NCBI GenBank assembly: GCA_944470555.2
Contig: OX104130.1
Location: 42,131,491-42,195,490 of the forward strand
Length of the DNA: 64,000 nt
DNA from: Heterobilharzia americana
Lineage: Eukaryota > Platyhelminthes > Trematoda > Strigeidida > Schistosomatidae
Direction: 5' to 3'
A program made the translations under genes and the position numbers. Under the pieces are notes generated by a model, which did not search any database, had not been told where the DNA came from, and saw only the letters and a program-made list of their open reading frames with translations. This document shows, piece by piece, positions 35,191-47,600 of this stretch. Every line of letters starts with the position of its first letter. Position 1 is the first letter of the stretch.

Positions 35191-38100
35191 TTAAAGTGGA
35201 AAGTTGTTTCCTTCAGAGGTGTTATTATCTGAATCACTTTCTGTGTCGAGTTTATGCTTTGAACCAGGACGTAGAATAGGTTTCGGATGTCTAGTGAATT
35301 TATCCAAACTTTGAGCAGATAAACATAGGGAAGATGAATAATTTGATTGTACAGTATGCTGACTGGCAAACTTTCTAATGGAAGCCATATTATTATAATT
35401 ACTATTATTAGTAGTAATGCTGTTACTACTGATTTTTCTTAATCTTGACGGTAAGGTGGTAACTCGAAGGGTACCTATATTGTTTTTATTATAGCCATTA
35501 TCATTGTATTGTTGATGACTATATTGATAACCATTTAGATGATGATTGTAGGTATCGTAAAATATCGTACTTGATATTGGTTTACGATTCACCTTTAAGG
35601 AATGTACAGGACATTTTGAATTAGGATGTGCACTTTCGTTTATTCCTTTAAAATCACTCCACTTTCCATAGTAATTCATAGGACGACCATTTGAACTGCT
35701 TGGTCTACTTATCAGCTTTGGAGATGTACAGAATTCAAGTGAAGGTGGAGATTGCTGTTGTACATTTTCAATAGCTTCCGCTGCTGTTGCGAGATTAATT
35801 TGATTCGACAACGAAGAACAAATGGAATTGAATCCTGTTTGATTCGGTGGATGAATTAACTTGAACTTTTGATTAAAAGAAGAGGCTGAAGCAGTTGTAG
35901 AAGCTGAAGACGAAGTACATGAAGCAGAAGCGCAATCACTATGTACACATTTTTCAGATACTGAACTTTCAGTTTGGGATTCAGTTTCCGTGGATGTATA
36001 CACTTCTTTCCCTTGTTTATTAGAAGATATTGAAAAAATTCGATGATCATCCTGATCGCTGTTCAACTGATTATCGGTCTCCTCCTGTTCATCGGTACCA
36101 CTGGTATTATCACTGAAGGAACAGACTTCCATTTCTTGATTATGTAAGACTCTCTCCTTTCCATGATGATAATAGGGACGATGATCAGATTGAGAATGAA
36201 CATGAGATTTAGTGAGTTGATGCATTTTCAAAGTCATGTCGTTACTTGATGTCAGATCTCCAGAATTTTTCAACTTACTACTCCTTTTGTTCAGTGTCTG
36301 ATAACCGTGTAGTGGACAAGATTCATTCGGTAGGGAATCTGAAGGCCATTGTATACTGGGTTCGTTTAAACTGACTTTTGGCAATAAGCTACAGTTATAT
36401 GCATCATTCTTTAACAAAGCTTTTGAATAGTTCTGAACCTGTTCCGTATTTCTACCCATAAGATTATCACTGCTGTTAGTATCACTACCATTGTTCGTAC
36501 TATTAACATCTGCATTAAACACTGCACAACCTGGCATATTATATGTTAAGTGGGGATTGGCTAAAAATGTAGCACTATTAGAATTACTCCAATAGACTGG
36601 ATTAATAGTCTGATAGTTCGGAGACTGTTTGATGCTGCTATAGCAGTTACTAGTACTAACAGTAGTCGTGATGTTTTTACTCATGAATTCCACTTGCTTT
36701 AGTTTCATAACTCCATGTACAGGACAAGGTTTTGTTTCTAAACCAATCTGATTCGATGGTGTGTAGGCTGTGAATAATTCCGAAACCGGATGACCAACAT
36801 TATTATTCCATGCTGTAGAACTTTGCTGATGTCCAATATTCATATCCTGCGTCTGTTGTAGACAAGTAGAAAAGTTTAGAGGTGATATGTTTGAGCATGG
36901 TGTAATCCCATTGGCAATCAACAACTTTGGTTCAGGACTATCACAGGATACAAGCAGCCGGTTTCCACCCGTAGCAACTGTCTCGTGTATAAGCGATCCA
37001 CCCAGGTGTGTAACATTTGTCGATGACGATGACGACGGTGATCCAATTGTAGGGATAGCGACTACCTGAACTTCACGCGTTGTATTTGTAGGACAACAGA
37101 AAATATTTAATAAACGGTTTTCTTCTATGTTCCTTTTTGATGGAATAATGTTGTTGTTATCACCACTCACAGTGTCAACATTAGAGGTAGCAATGGAATC
37201 GGACACAAGTGTATTTAAATTTGAAAGAATACAACCTGAACTTTCTTTCTGGTTATCTCCCTGTAGTAATTCGCTTTTATCGATTATTTTCTGTTCATCA
37301 TTTATTGCTACCATTAAACTACTGACTGAATCGTCTTTATTCTCCTTATTCTTGTTACCATCCTTTTTTCGTCTTCTGAGACGTCTTATCCCACCTCTGC
37401 ATACGAAGTATGATTTGCCGGAACACCTTTTAATATGCGTTTCTTGAAGTGTTTGAGATTCTGATGATGGATTTGATGATGCTGATTGAGGATCACAACA
37501 ACAAAATATTCCGATGCCGATTATCGCCAACATTACAAACAGAACAACCATTGCGATACCAGCATAAACCCAATTTCTAGTCTCACCACTAGCTCCAAAC
37601 AAAACAAATGCTCCATGCATGAAAGAGTTTTCATCGCTTGGATAAAGTATTTTACCTTCCGAATTTAAAATACTAACTGCGAACACCGTACGATGTTGAT
37701 CATCTAACATACAAGTCCATAATCCTGTATGTTCACCTGTTGTGGAGGAAATCAATAGATTTGTATAGAAATTCGATCCTATTTGACCTTGAGTGATACT
37801 TTTCTCAGACGTATTCTGTACAAACTGACCATCTTTATACCAGAGAATATCATCAATTTTCTCCGAATGATAATCACATCGTAATATCATCATCTTACCG
37901 AAATGAAATGTGAAATTTTGATTTAATGTGAAAATTTGCGCAGGACACCGTAAATCAGAGAATTGTAAAGAATTGTATTTATTAGCAGAAAATAAATGTC
38001 TACCTTTCAAGGTGTCTGGTTTAAAACAGATTGGTTCATGCACTTCAATATTACCGTTTTGATCAGTTTTATTCTGTTGATATTTCAATCCTTTTAATGA

Positions 38101-38913
38101 TTTCTGTTGAAACCATACTCTCAGCCAACTTAGTTTACAGTCACAGGTCCAGGGATTACCACCAAGATAAAACTCTTTTAATTCGGGCATATTATTCAAT
38201 GCTAGTTCATTAGATGCATGAAAACTATCTAACCCAGAAAAACTTAAATCTAATAAACGTAAATGCATCAATGGTTTCAATGTATTTGATTCAAAGTTTA
38301 TGCCTCTAGATTTAACAGATCCTAACCATAAGTACTGCAATTTATTACCGCTTAAATTGTCAAAAAATGCATCAGGTATAAAATCAATTGGATTTTCAGC
38401 TAAATTTAATGAACGCAGATTAGGTAAATCATGTAATAATTCCACAGGAAAACTTGTAGTTCCAATCTTTAATGAATTATTCCGTAGATTAATATATTTC
38501 AAAGAAATCATTTGACGAAATGTATCTGATTCAATTTGTGTTAATTGACTGGATTCAATTTGAAATGTTTCAAGGTGAATCAAGTGATTTAAAGAATTTC
38601 TTTTAATTTTCATAATCGACTGATGCAAAACACGTAGTTCAATAAGATTTGAGGGTAAATCCAGTGGTAACTGGGTTAGTTTATTCACTTCTGAATCACA
38701 TAGAGCTTTTTTCCACTTGAAATCTGATTGGTAGAATATACTACATCCTTGTACAGCGTCCACTGCATGTTCTATTAGAAAGTTGTTTAGTATATAAAAC
38801 AAGAAATACAGTGAATAAGTGAATGATGATGATGATGAGAATAAAAATGACAGTGAATTAGATAAGGAGTGAAATGAGTTTACTCTGGGTAACAGATTTG
38901 AATGACTTTTCAT
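35191..38913 (-). CDS. LRR-Ig single-pass transmembrane receptor, long cytoplasmic tail
   Basis: An uninterrupted 1240-residue frame. The start chosen is the ATG at 38913, the first ATG in frame; an in-frame TAA lies about 100 bases upstream. Order of parts: serine run and hydrophobic signal segment (about 26-47); LRRNT cysteines (57, 72); about six leucine-rich repeats (85-250) with LxxLxLxxN patterns such as LRSLNLAENPI; an LRRCT cap starting NPWTCDC (253-259) and closing at C296 and C323; one Ig-like domain (C346, W358 in LWYKDG, C401 in GLWTCML); a transmembrane helix (about 449-470) ending in CCC; a basic juxtamembrane stretch (RRLRRRKK); and a Ser/Asn-rich, apparently disordered tail of about 770 residues. 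LRR-LRRCT-Ig-TM proteins (Kekkon, LRIT/LRFN-like) act at the cell surface in adhesion or signalling; ligand unknown here. The tail repeats C-P-[VL]-H-[GS] three times. A single exon this long suggests any intron lies in the 5' UTR. Confidence 0.93.
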   Translation of the reverse strand: MKSHSNLLPRVNSFHSLSNSLSFLFSSSSSFTYSLYFLFYILNNFLIEHAVDAVQGCSIFYQSDFKWKKALCDSEVNKLTQLPLDLPSNLIELRVLHQSIMKIKRNSLNHLIHLETFQIESSQLTQIESDTFRQMISLKYINLRNNSLKIGTTSFPVELLHDLPNLRSLNLAENPIDFIPDAFFDNLSGNKLQYLWLGSVKSRGINFESNTLKPLMHLRLLDLSFSGLDSFHASNELALNNMPELKEFYLGGNPWTCDCKLSWLRVWFQQKSLKGLKYQQNKTDQNGNIEVHEPICFKPDTLKGRHLFSANKYNSLQFSDLRCPAQIFTLNQNFTFHFGKMMILRCDYHSEKIDDILWYKDGQFVQNTSEKSITQGQIGSNFYTNLLISSTTGEHTGLWTCMLDDQHRTVFAVSILNSEGKILYPSDENSFMHGAFVLFGASGETRNWVYAGIAMVVLFVMLAIIGIGIFCCCDPQSASSNPSSESQTLQETHIKRCSGKSYFVCRGGIRRLRRRKKDGNKNKENKDDSVSSLMVAINDEQKIIDKSELLQGDNQKESSGCILSNLNTLVSDSIATSNVDTVSGDNNNIIPSKRNIEENRLLNIFCCPTNTTREVQVVAIPTIGSPSSSSSTNVTHLGGSLIHETVATGGNRLLVSCDSPEPKLLIANGITPCSNISPLNFSTCLQQTQDMNIGHQQSSTAWNNNVGHPVSELFTAYTPSNQIGLETKPCPVHGVMKLKQVEFMSKNITTTVSTSNCYSSIKQSPNYQTINPVYWSNSNSATFLANPHLTYNMPGCAVFNADVNSTNNGSDTNSSDNLMGRNTEQVQNYSKALLKNDAYNCSLLPKVSLNEPSIQWPSDSLPNESCPLHGYQTLNKRSSKLKNSGDLTSSNDMTLKMHQLTKSHVHSQSDHRPYYHHGKERVLHNQEMEVCSFSDNTSGTDEQEETDNQLNSDQDDHRIFSISSNKQGKEVYTSTETESQTESSVSEKCVHSDCASASCTSSSASTTASASSFNQKFKLIHPPNQTGFNSICSSLSNQINLATAAEAIENVQQQSPPSLEFCTSPKLISRPSSSNGRPMNYYGKWSDFKGINESAHPNSKCPVHSLKVNRKPISSTIFYDTYNHHLNGYQYSHQQYNDNGYNKNNIGTLRVTTLPSRLRKISSNSITTNNSNYNNMASIRKFASQHTVQSNYSSSLCLSAQSLDKFTRHPKPILRPGSKHKLDTESDSDNNTSEGNNFPL

Positions 38914-41832
38914 TGAACACAATCCACGGAAACCAACTAGTTTGAAGAATGACTGTAATCGTTGATTATCGGGTTATATGCATAAAAGCCGGTGTCATCT
39001 GAAAATTCATAAGTATTCAGGTACTTAATTGCATTTCTGTATATTGGTCAAGGTATCTTAGGTGCAAATTTTATTCCTATTATCAATTTAATCAGCTGAG
39101 TAGTATTCTCTGTATAAATTAACATTTTTCTGTTTGATACATACTGTGTAAATTGTGTTCATATCATATCTGGACATCATCGTCCTGCAACCTCAGATCT
39201 CATCACACTTCATCGTAATACAATAGTTTGTCGATACACATGTTAATCAGATATCCTCAAGGTCATTGTAGGGATGAAAATGTAGTCTGTTTGGAAGCAT
39301 GAAACGCAAAGATATCAGCAAACTACGGTGTGACTAGACAGGTTCAGATGACAGGCGTAGACCTGTGTTTATAATTAATTGGCCAATAAAATATTTTTGG
39401 AATTCGTGTGTCTGTACAGTCTATTCAAATTCATGGTTGAGGATTGGTGAGACCAATCAAAATCAAATTCCATAAACTTTATCAGAAGTAGGACTCTCGA
39501 TCAATATTAAAATCAAATAATCTTTGTTGTCTTTACAACAGTTAGTAAAAGTGGGAAACACAGCTGTCATACCCCGGTTACGTGAAGGATGAATATTAGA
39601 ACATCTTCAAAATTTTTCTTCCAAAAGATTTAGCATTTTGACTTGTCCTTCATCCAGGTGTATGGAAAAATTGCTTATCGATTGGTTGTGGTTGTTGACA
39701 GCCTAGGATTTGACCGTTATTGTGCTCACCACCTTTCACTGAAATCCATTATCAATACATTATGAACTGCTTTTAAATACTGTTTACACAATGCATGTTT
39801 GCTGCTGAAATAATGGAGTTAACTGTTTTGATGATGGCATTTTCGATTTGTTTAACCAAGGAATTCGACATGAATACGAAAAGAGATGTCTTCCGATGGT
39901 TTGACTTTTCATTATCGACTCGTCGTCTTGTCATTCTCAACTGGATATTCTTTTTGTTCATCAATCTGTTGAACCACTTGATTTGAGCTTTTGTTGAATT
40001 TTCGGAAGCAAGTAAAAACCGTGTTGGGAAGAGAGAGAGAGAGAGGTTCATAACCGAGTCTTTCCACATGCAACAGGAATGGTTCAGCACCTATTCTAGA
40101 TATCTGCAAAATTATAATACCCTCATCACACAGGAGAGGAAATTAGAAGTATATAAACTATTTCTCAAAATTGTGAAGCTACATGGTATAAACATGGACA
40201 AGAAATTATATCCAAAACGTTATATAATAAATAATACTGTTTCACTGTGTGACACATCTAATAAACAGAATAAAATAAAATTACAATCTACCAGTGCCTA
40301 TGTTTTACTCCAGTATCAGTTAATCTGGCCATTTCGAAGTTTTCTATCAGGATTTCACAATGGTTTCCACTAATCCACTGCTTATCAAAATTGAAACCAA
40401 CTCAGTACCCTTGTGCACATGCGTGCAGTAGTCAATCCGAAAAACCTACTGCATGAAGGCTAGTAACACTACCTGGATGCCCGAACCTCTGCAAGTGGAG
40501 TGGTGATCGAAATAGCAACCCTAAACTAATGAACCACCACTCCACTCTACTGCATATTGTACTGCATAAGCTTCTTCTAAGTATGGTTTACTGACAATTA
40601 CTATTGTTGCTTTATCTTCGTGCATTAGAATTGGAGCGTACACAGGTTGATATTTAGGTCTAAATGATCTGAACGAAGAAGTGAAATGGATCAACGTCAA
40701 CGGACCTCAGTAAGGTGAGGAGTCTAAGAGACAACCTCTGCTATGTTTTTGCATACAAACATATAACTAAACAGAGAAGGGTGAAATTCCTAGAAAGTAG
40801 CATATTTGAGTCGGTGAAGCGATTGACTAAAGAACCTTTTCAAATTAAATCATCCTCACCAAGTATTTACTTCGATATGTATGCTGTGACAATCTAACAG
40901 TTCATGTCGCCTCTTGATCAGATTGTTCTCAACTAGATGATTTGTTATCTACCAATAAAAGATGGTAATCTATGAATGGTTTTTGTACTTAGCCCTTCAA
41001 AATGTCAGATCATGAATTTTAGTTTCAGACATGAACATGACCTGTATTAACTGCTTAAGCCTTGTGCCTCCTGTTTTATTGATGGCTCTGTGTTATAGAA
41101 GTGTGATTCATTACGGTGTGTGCTTTTCTTCTCGTCTTTCCTGGTCCTCCTATATCTTACTAATTTTCAAAAGAATCCACAGCCTAACCTCCTAAATTAA
41201 GAAGCTAAGTTTCCAGTATAACTTAGCCTCTTCTTTTGTCTTATATAGACTTATGTCTTGTTTTTTATTCCCTATTGTTTCCCACTATTCTCTTCCAGGT
41301 TAGTGAAAGACTACGTTGTATTGCGTAAAACTAAAGATTGTCAGCAGAACTAGTGGACAGCCTCTAAACCTTCTGATCGGCACTGTTGTGAACAAACATC
41401 TTAACTAATGTGAACGGCTGGGAGAAGTTATTTCATCCGAAAACCCGCATCCTCTTCACTTAAAGTTTCCTACGTGTCAGCTCTCATGTACGACGAGAAG
41501 CAAGGTATATAAGACTTTATGCACGTACTCCTAAATATAAAAAGCCTACCACACCTTATTAAAATCATATTGCATGTGAGAAAGAAAGTCTTACAAATGA
41601 ACTAACTACTCAACCTTTTTAACAGCAAGTGAATTAAAGATAATACACTTGGCTATTATTTATGTATTGTGAGTCTAACTGTTATTACGATTGCTTACTA
41701 TAGTAACCTCCATCTTTTCAATAAGTTGTAAATAAAGTAAATATTTTATTGTACTTTTGCTATTTTTATCCTATTAATATCATATAACATACTACAAATT
41801 GTGTGAAATGTTCCCGAACTACCTTTCAGAGC

Positions 41833-41833
<1 letters not shown>
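38914..41833. other. intergenic region upstream of the receptor gene
   Basis: This should contain the promoter and 5' UTR of the minus-strand LRR-Ig gene, but no TATA box or clear exon could be assigned. A TTACAG just upstream (about 38958) could be a cis- or trans-splice acceptor. It also holds a short (GA)n run at about 40030-40046 and a 12-bp inverted repeat AGTGGAGTGGTG at 40494-40505 and 40535-40546. Open frames of about 100 codons at 39.8-40.4 kb have no recognisable domain. Confidence 0.4.

Positions 41834-41911
<78 letters not shown>
41834..41911. repeat. (ATT)n microsatellite
   Basis: About 26 uninterrupted ATT units. The adjacent minus-strand frame is only a poly-isoleucine artefact. 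Confidence 0.97.
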
Positions 41912-43462
41912 GTTAGCACTATCACCAATAATAATAATATAATTAACACCAAGAGTGATTTAGCACTTGTTTCAAATATTTATAAAATTCTACACCTAAC
42001 AAACATATAAACCATGTCTGAAAGTTGTAGACATCTCAACTCACTTTATCTTAGTATGACAATGAACAATAAATTGTCAGCAAAATTTCCTGGAAAACAA
42101 TACTGTTTCACTGTGATGAATTTGATCATTAGCTCAAAAAAGTATGAATAATATACAGATTCCTGGAAAGATATATTTTCGAATTCTACTTCCTGTTATT
42201 CATATTGCAAACCACTGAAAGATCTTTATTAATTATCAAATGATGTCAACAGAAATCTATGCCATAACGGTTTACATGAAATATCGACTTTAGTCCCATG
42301 TATGATAAACCTATAATCCTCAGTTAACACTCTGTTTATAATACGTGATTCAAAGCTGTCTAATTTAAAAATGCACAACTTTTACACATTACAATTAAAT
42401 GTGTACAGGCTCGTAAAAAGTAATAGACTGAGAAATGAAAAAGCTCACGGAATGTAAGGCATAGTTAAATACTTGATTCTTACTTTTACGGACTTGATGC
42501 AAAATCCAGTCAAACAACTCATGAAAACAACATGTTGCACTGTATACGCTGAAAACTTTATTATTGTAACAACTACACAAAGCAGTAACAGCTGCCATAC
42601 AATTCATAGAAAATGAATGCAATTGTTGAATTTTCTAACCTTTAATTTAGCATGATTTCTTATACTTACCTCTCTCTAACGACACTTCCATGCTGAAAAC
42701 CTCGCTTCTCCAAGAAGCTTGTTGGTGTAAAACATCGACAGTTTAAGTTGCTACCAATGAAGTCATCAAACAACGAAATGACACCGATATAACCATCTCA
42801 CACATTTATAAGACAGATTTCTTATAGCTTGAAATACGTGGTTGAAGAATAAAGGTGATAAGGGTAGGAAAAGATCATCACGGTGCACATTATTTGAATA
42901 TACGTGGCGGATATCATATATCCGCTTCTTTAATCCTAATCTTCAACTATTAGGAGACCGCTAATCCGACCGAAAGACGCTGCATTTGACGTGGCAATCG
43001 ACCTTGCATATTGTAGATCCCAGGTGTTGTGGGGTTTAAGTCTTACCTAGTCGAAAACGTCGAGCAGATATCTATAAGACCAAAATCAGCTATCTTCCTG
43101 ATGTAACTAGCTTACGAAGAGGTACTACTAGTTGGACACGAGTGTGACGGCATTACTTTCCCTGCTTCAAACGACCTTCATCCTAGTTGTCCCACCTTAC
43201 CACTTGAAGAAAATGAGTTGAAAAATATCGGGAATAAAAACAAAGAATAATATCTTTTCTAACCACCTCCCATCGTCAATGGCAACATCCACATAAGTAA
43301 CAGTATCAGCGAACAGAAACAAAATGTAATAACTTTCAATACGACGTTAATAGAGGTATAGCGATATCTGCGATAGGGCTTCAGAGTCAGCATCTAAACA
43401 AAAACATCTAAAACTTACAAAAATCCTATATGTGGCCAGCCCCAATCACATGTCACCATGGA
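41912..43462. other. non-coding spacer before the LINE cluster
   Basis: No gene recognised. Composition rises in G+C after about 42.9 kb, and the last few hundred bases may be old transposon sequence that I could not name. Confidence 0.4.
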
Positions 43463-44699
43463 TCTGAGGTCACTCAATAACCATTCTTTTCCAGGTAACT
43501 CAAGAATAACTAGCCTTCCACGGTGTGGGCAACCGGGAAGTATCAACCGCTCTCACAAATCTCTCACCACTCAAGATCACTGTCCACCTCCAACATACCT
43601 ACCTTCTAATCTTCCTTCATGTCTCTCAGTTAGCTACCCCACGTCATTTTTAATTCCTCCCAGCTCTTGAACACTATCTGAGTTCACAGAACATCAACCC
43701 TGGTCTGCTGAAACGTTGCTACAAATTTCACATTGGAGCTTCCAGTGTCTGGACCATCCATCAAACCGGCCAACAAACCTTTGCTAGCCAAAACTCTAGG
43801 ATCTCAGGCCATGGATGTGTGCTGTGTTTATGAGACACATATATAGGACCTAAGTGCGGTTATTCACTTAACCTCTCCTGACCAATATCGTGAATCCACA
43901 AAACTCACCCTTCGAGATTTTGAAAATTCCATGGTCAGTTCTCGCAGTCACTGCATGTGCAGGCATAGCATTAGGCACTAGCGCAGAAAGCTTACCACTA
44001 GACTGGATCCCAGTTAAAACACTCCCCTATGTGCTGTCCGGTTCAACGGCACAGTGAGAACTAAAAGGATCAGTGAAACTCACCGTTGTCGCTTTGTAAT
44101 CTCTGCTTACGCATACACTGACCCCAATTAGAATGAAGTGACGGATGAGTTCTGCTGAAAATTGTCTGACCTCTTTCTGAAACCCAAACGTTCAGACGTG
44201 GTTGTTGTAGGTGATTTCAATGCACAAGTGAGTAGGGTGAGTCAAGCAGAAAGGCGCTTAGGTGGCACTTTCGGAATCCCGGCCGAAAGAACAGATAATG
44301 GTGATCGCCTACTACAATCATGCTTAGATAAACGTTTATTTTGAGCCAGCACAAACTCCAGACACAAGGAAAGACACTGTCTGGCGTGGCGTCCACCGAG
44401 CTCAACTCAGCAATGGACACAGATAGACCACATTGCTATCAGTCAACGATAGTCACCGTTTGCCTCGTCGCTCAACGTTAGCTGAAATACGTCCAAGCTG
44501 GAGGAAGGCTTGTGGTGACTAGACTAAAACACGGCATCACTGCACGAAGTCTTTTACTGCTGGTTTTAGCAATGTTGGGAGATGCAGACCAAGGCCCACT
44601 TTACAATAGAAATCAGTGGTTGGAGACTAGATGATAAACCTCAGAATCGACGTCAGTGGCCCAGATGTACCTACATTTTATCTTCAACCCAACCGATAG
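43463..44699 (+). mobile_element. internally deleted CR1-like LINE copy 1
   Basis: Leader with TTCCAGGTAACTCAAG, then an endonuclease region containing VVVVGDFNAQVSRVSQAERRLGG (the GDFNAxxG motif, about 44196) and, after a stop, HKERH...WRPP and QIDHIAIS. The text then jumps directly to the C-terminal tail of the element (CGTCGCTCAACGTTAGCTG on to TGGAGGAAGGCTTGTGG and GGGAGATGCAGACC), skipping the whole RT. It is therefore an endonuclease-to-tail deletion derivative with several in-frame stops. The first 1.1 kb recurs almost base for base at 51366-52460. Confidence 0.8.
43465..44559 (+). repeat. 1.1-kb direct repeat, copy A
   Basis: Matches 51366-52460 at a constant offset of 7901 bases with no indel. 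The one substitution I noticed is G at 43522 versus T at 51423. The match ends at CTTTTACTG, after which the two copies continue with different parts of the same LINE. Confidence 0.95.
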
Positions 44700-47600
44700 C
44701 TGCTGCCTTGACGTGGTGGTCGGGGTTGCATATCGCAATGATACGACGAACTATGCTGGTAGAACGCTTGTTTCTTTGGGGTTCTACCATGCTACAAATA
44801 TCTGTTGGATATTAGTAAGACGAAAAGCAATTACCGTTGTAGTTTAAGATACTACAATGATGGAGGTCATAGGGAGAAATCGAGGTGCTGCCAGCTGGAT
44901 AGGGTGTGACACCAGGAAGATGTTTCTCCTGGATAATGCCGCTTTTTCAGCAGAAGTGAGGGTTACAAAAGGTAGACCTCAAACGTAACATCCTACACGT
45001 CCTACAGTCTCCTGGTATCGACGGCATGGGTCCTCTACGTCAGAACAACCAAACCGAAAAGCAACAAAGCACAAAACGCTGTGTGACAGACCACAAGCAG
45101 ATGTCCCGTGGGCCCTGTGGTCACAAAAATTCGTCGTTTTTCAGGTACCTTAAGAAGGAATAGCTTTACATGCTGGGCAGCCGAGAAGTGTCAATCCCTT
45201 GCTCGGACGTTTACAGTAGTACACAAGACCCAACCAAACATAATCTATCGTCCTCAACTCTGTCTCCTCCTTAACCCACACCTGATACTAATACAAAGCC
45301 TCTTACACCTTACCCAACCTCTCACTCTCTAACCATTTTCAACGATCAAAGCCTTTGAGACCTCATTCCTAGTCTCCGAAGACCTCAGCATCGATTTCAT
45401 GTAGGAGCTTTCAACGTCCAAACTCCATGCCAAGTCGAACATCAAACATCGCTCGCCAAAACTCTAGAACCTCTAGCCATGAACGTATGCTGTTTCTTTG
45501 AGAAACGTATACAGAACCAGCCAGAGTGTGGTTATTGAATTGACGTCACCTGGCAGAAGTAATGGGTCTTCAAAACCCACCTTAAGAGTATCCGGAGATC
45601 TGATGGCTAGCTCTCGCGGACTCGTTGGTGTAGGCATAACATTGAGTGTTAGAGATGAAATTGCGCTTCTCCACTGGATATCAATAAACAGCCGTTTTAT
45701 GCTGTTCGACTGAATGATCTGTAAAATCTAGGACGGACTATGATACCAACCGATGCCGATTTGTGATCTCTGCTTACGCACCCATCGACTGCAGTTCGGA
45801 TGAATTCTATTACAAGCTGTCAACTTCCCTACAGAAAGCAAAACGGTCAGAGGTAACCATAATACCAGGTGACTTTAACGCTCGGGTAGGGAACCTAAGC
45901 CAATCAGAAAGGCATCTTGGGTATTTACGGAATCCCATGACAGTGGACCGACAGTGATGTTTCAATTTTGTTCTGACAATCACTTATTTCCAGCCAGCAC
46001 TAACTTCAAGCACGAGGAGAGATATTGTCTTACATGGCGTCCACTGACTTCAAACCAAGGATGGACATAGATAGATCATATTACCATAAGCCATCGTTGG
46101 AGGATTACCATCTTTTTTGGAGAACGAGTTTGGACTCTGATCACGCGCTAGTACTGGCTCGTGCAAGTGTGCACCTTACTGGTCTCAGGAAACTGGAGGT
46201 AGATTGGAAGCTGAGAACGTCAAGTCCGAATTAAGGGAAGAGAGCTAAGTACTTATCTAAACATGAAGGCAATGCTCATCCTGAGGAAACTTGGAGTAAT
46301 ATTAAGTCTGCTGCAGGAACGGCAGTAAAGATAATTGATAAGTTACACACGAAAGTTGCCAAACCTTCCAAATGGGTTTTCACGTCATCCGAACTGATTG
46401 ATATGAGAAAACCGATTCCAGCTAACTTTGACCACGGTGAAGAACGAAAGGAAATTAAACGTAAGTTGACCAAGAGTCTCCACGTCTATCACCAGTAGTG
46501 ATCGGTAGTGAAAGCGAGAAATATGAAGAAGGTATCGGCGTTGGGTAACACTCGGCGATTCCTTGTGCTTATTAAGGATACCTGCAAAAAGACTATGGTG
46601 AGTGAATCCATCACCAAAAAAAATAGGATGTTGATAACCTCCGAGGACAAATGGCTAGAACGTTGGGCAAAACACTTTGGAGCACAGTTCACCTGGCCCT
46701 CAGTTACCCGACATCCAGCCTGAAACTGAATGGGATGTAGATATCGGTCCACCAACTCTTCTTGAATTTGAGAAAACTGTATCGACCCTGAAACGATGCG
46801 AAGGAGCAGGACCTGACGGTTTATCACGGTTTTCACGGATGGATGTAGAAAATTTCTAATTTAAGTGAAGGGTGTACTAAGCAGTGTATAGGAATCAGAG
46901 GAGTAGTGCCGTCAGAATGGTGCACTTCACTGATCATACCAGTCTACAAGAAAGGAAAAAAGTCATCCTCTGACAACCATAGGGGAATTACTCTGACTAA
47001 TACTGTGTCCAAGATCCTAGGTTCCATAGTTATCAGACGCCTAAATGAACCTCAAGAACTGCTAACTCAAGGAAACCAGGCAGGTTTCCGACCTGAATGA
47101 GAACGCATGGATCACATTTACACCCTACGACAGGTTCTGGAACACAGGCATACCTGTTAACAGTCGCAACTTGCCATATTTCTTTACCAAAAGGCGGCAT
47201 TTGGCTTAGTCGACCACGAAGTGTTATGGCAGTGTCTAACTATGAAAGGATTACCGAACAAGCATATAACGCTAAACGAAGCTCTCTACTCAAAATCACG
47301 CAGTCGTGTAACGGCTTTATGAGAACTGACATGTGAAGTGACGACAGTTAATGGTGTCCACCAAGGATGCCCAGTCACCATTCCTATTTAACTTCGTTAT
47401 AGACGCACTAATGGACATAACTTTGGGTACCTCTGACTTCAGAGATTGAGGTCATCTGGTTAAATTGGAGTATGCAGATGATATAGTCCTGCTACGTCAA
47501 AACCCTGACAAAATGCACATGACGCACTATGCAGGGACCAGAATATGTTTGCGATATGTTTCTTACCTGTCAAATGTAGGATGACGCTCTAGGACTGGCC

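Noticed and set aside
38914..38922. Upstream TTG codon as start of the LRR-Ig protein
   Set aside because: The first ATG in frame is at 38913, and a TTG start has no support in an animal gene of this kind.
39773..40373. Pair of 100-codon frames on opposite strands upstream of the receptor gene
   Set aside because: They overlap each other, lack any family pattern and do not connect by splicing to the receptor frame.
41746..41952. Poly-isoleucine frame
   Set aside because: Product of the (ATT)n microsatellite.
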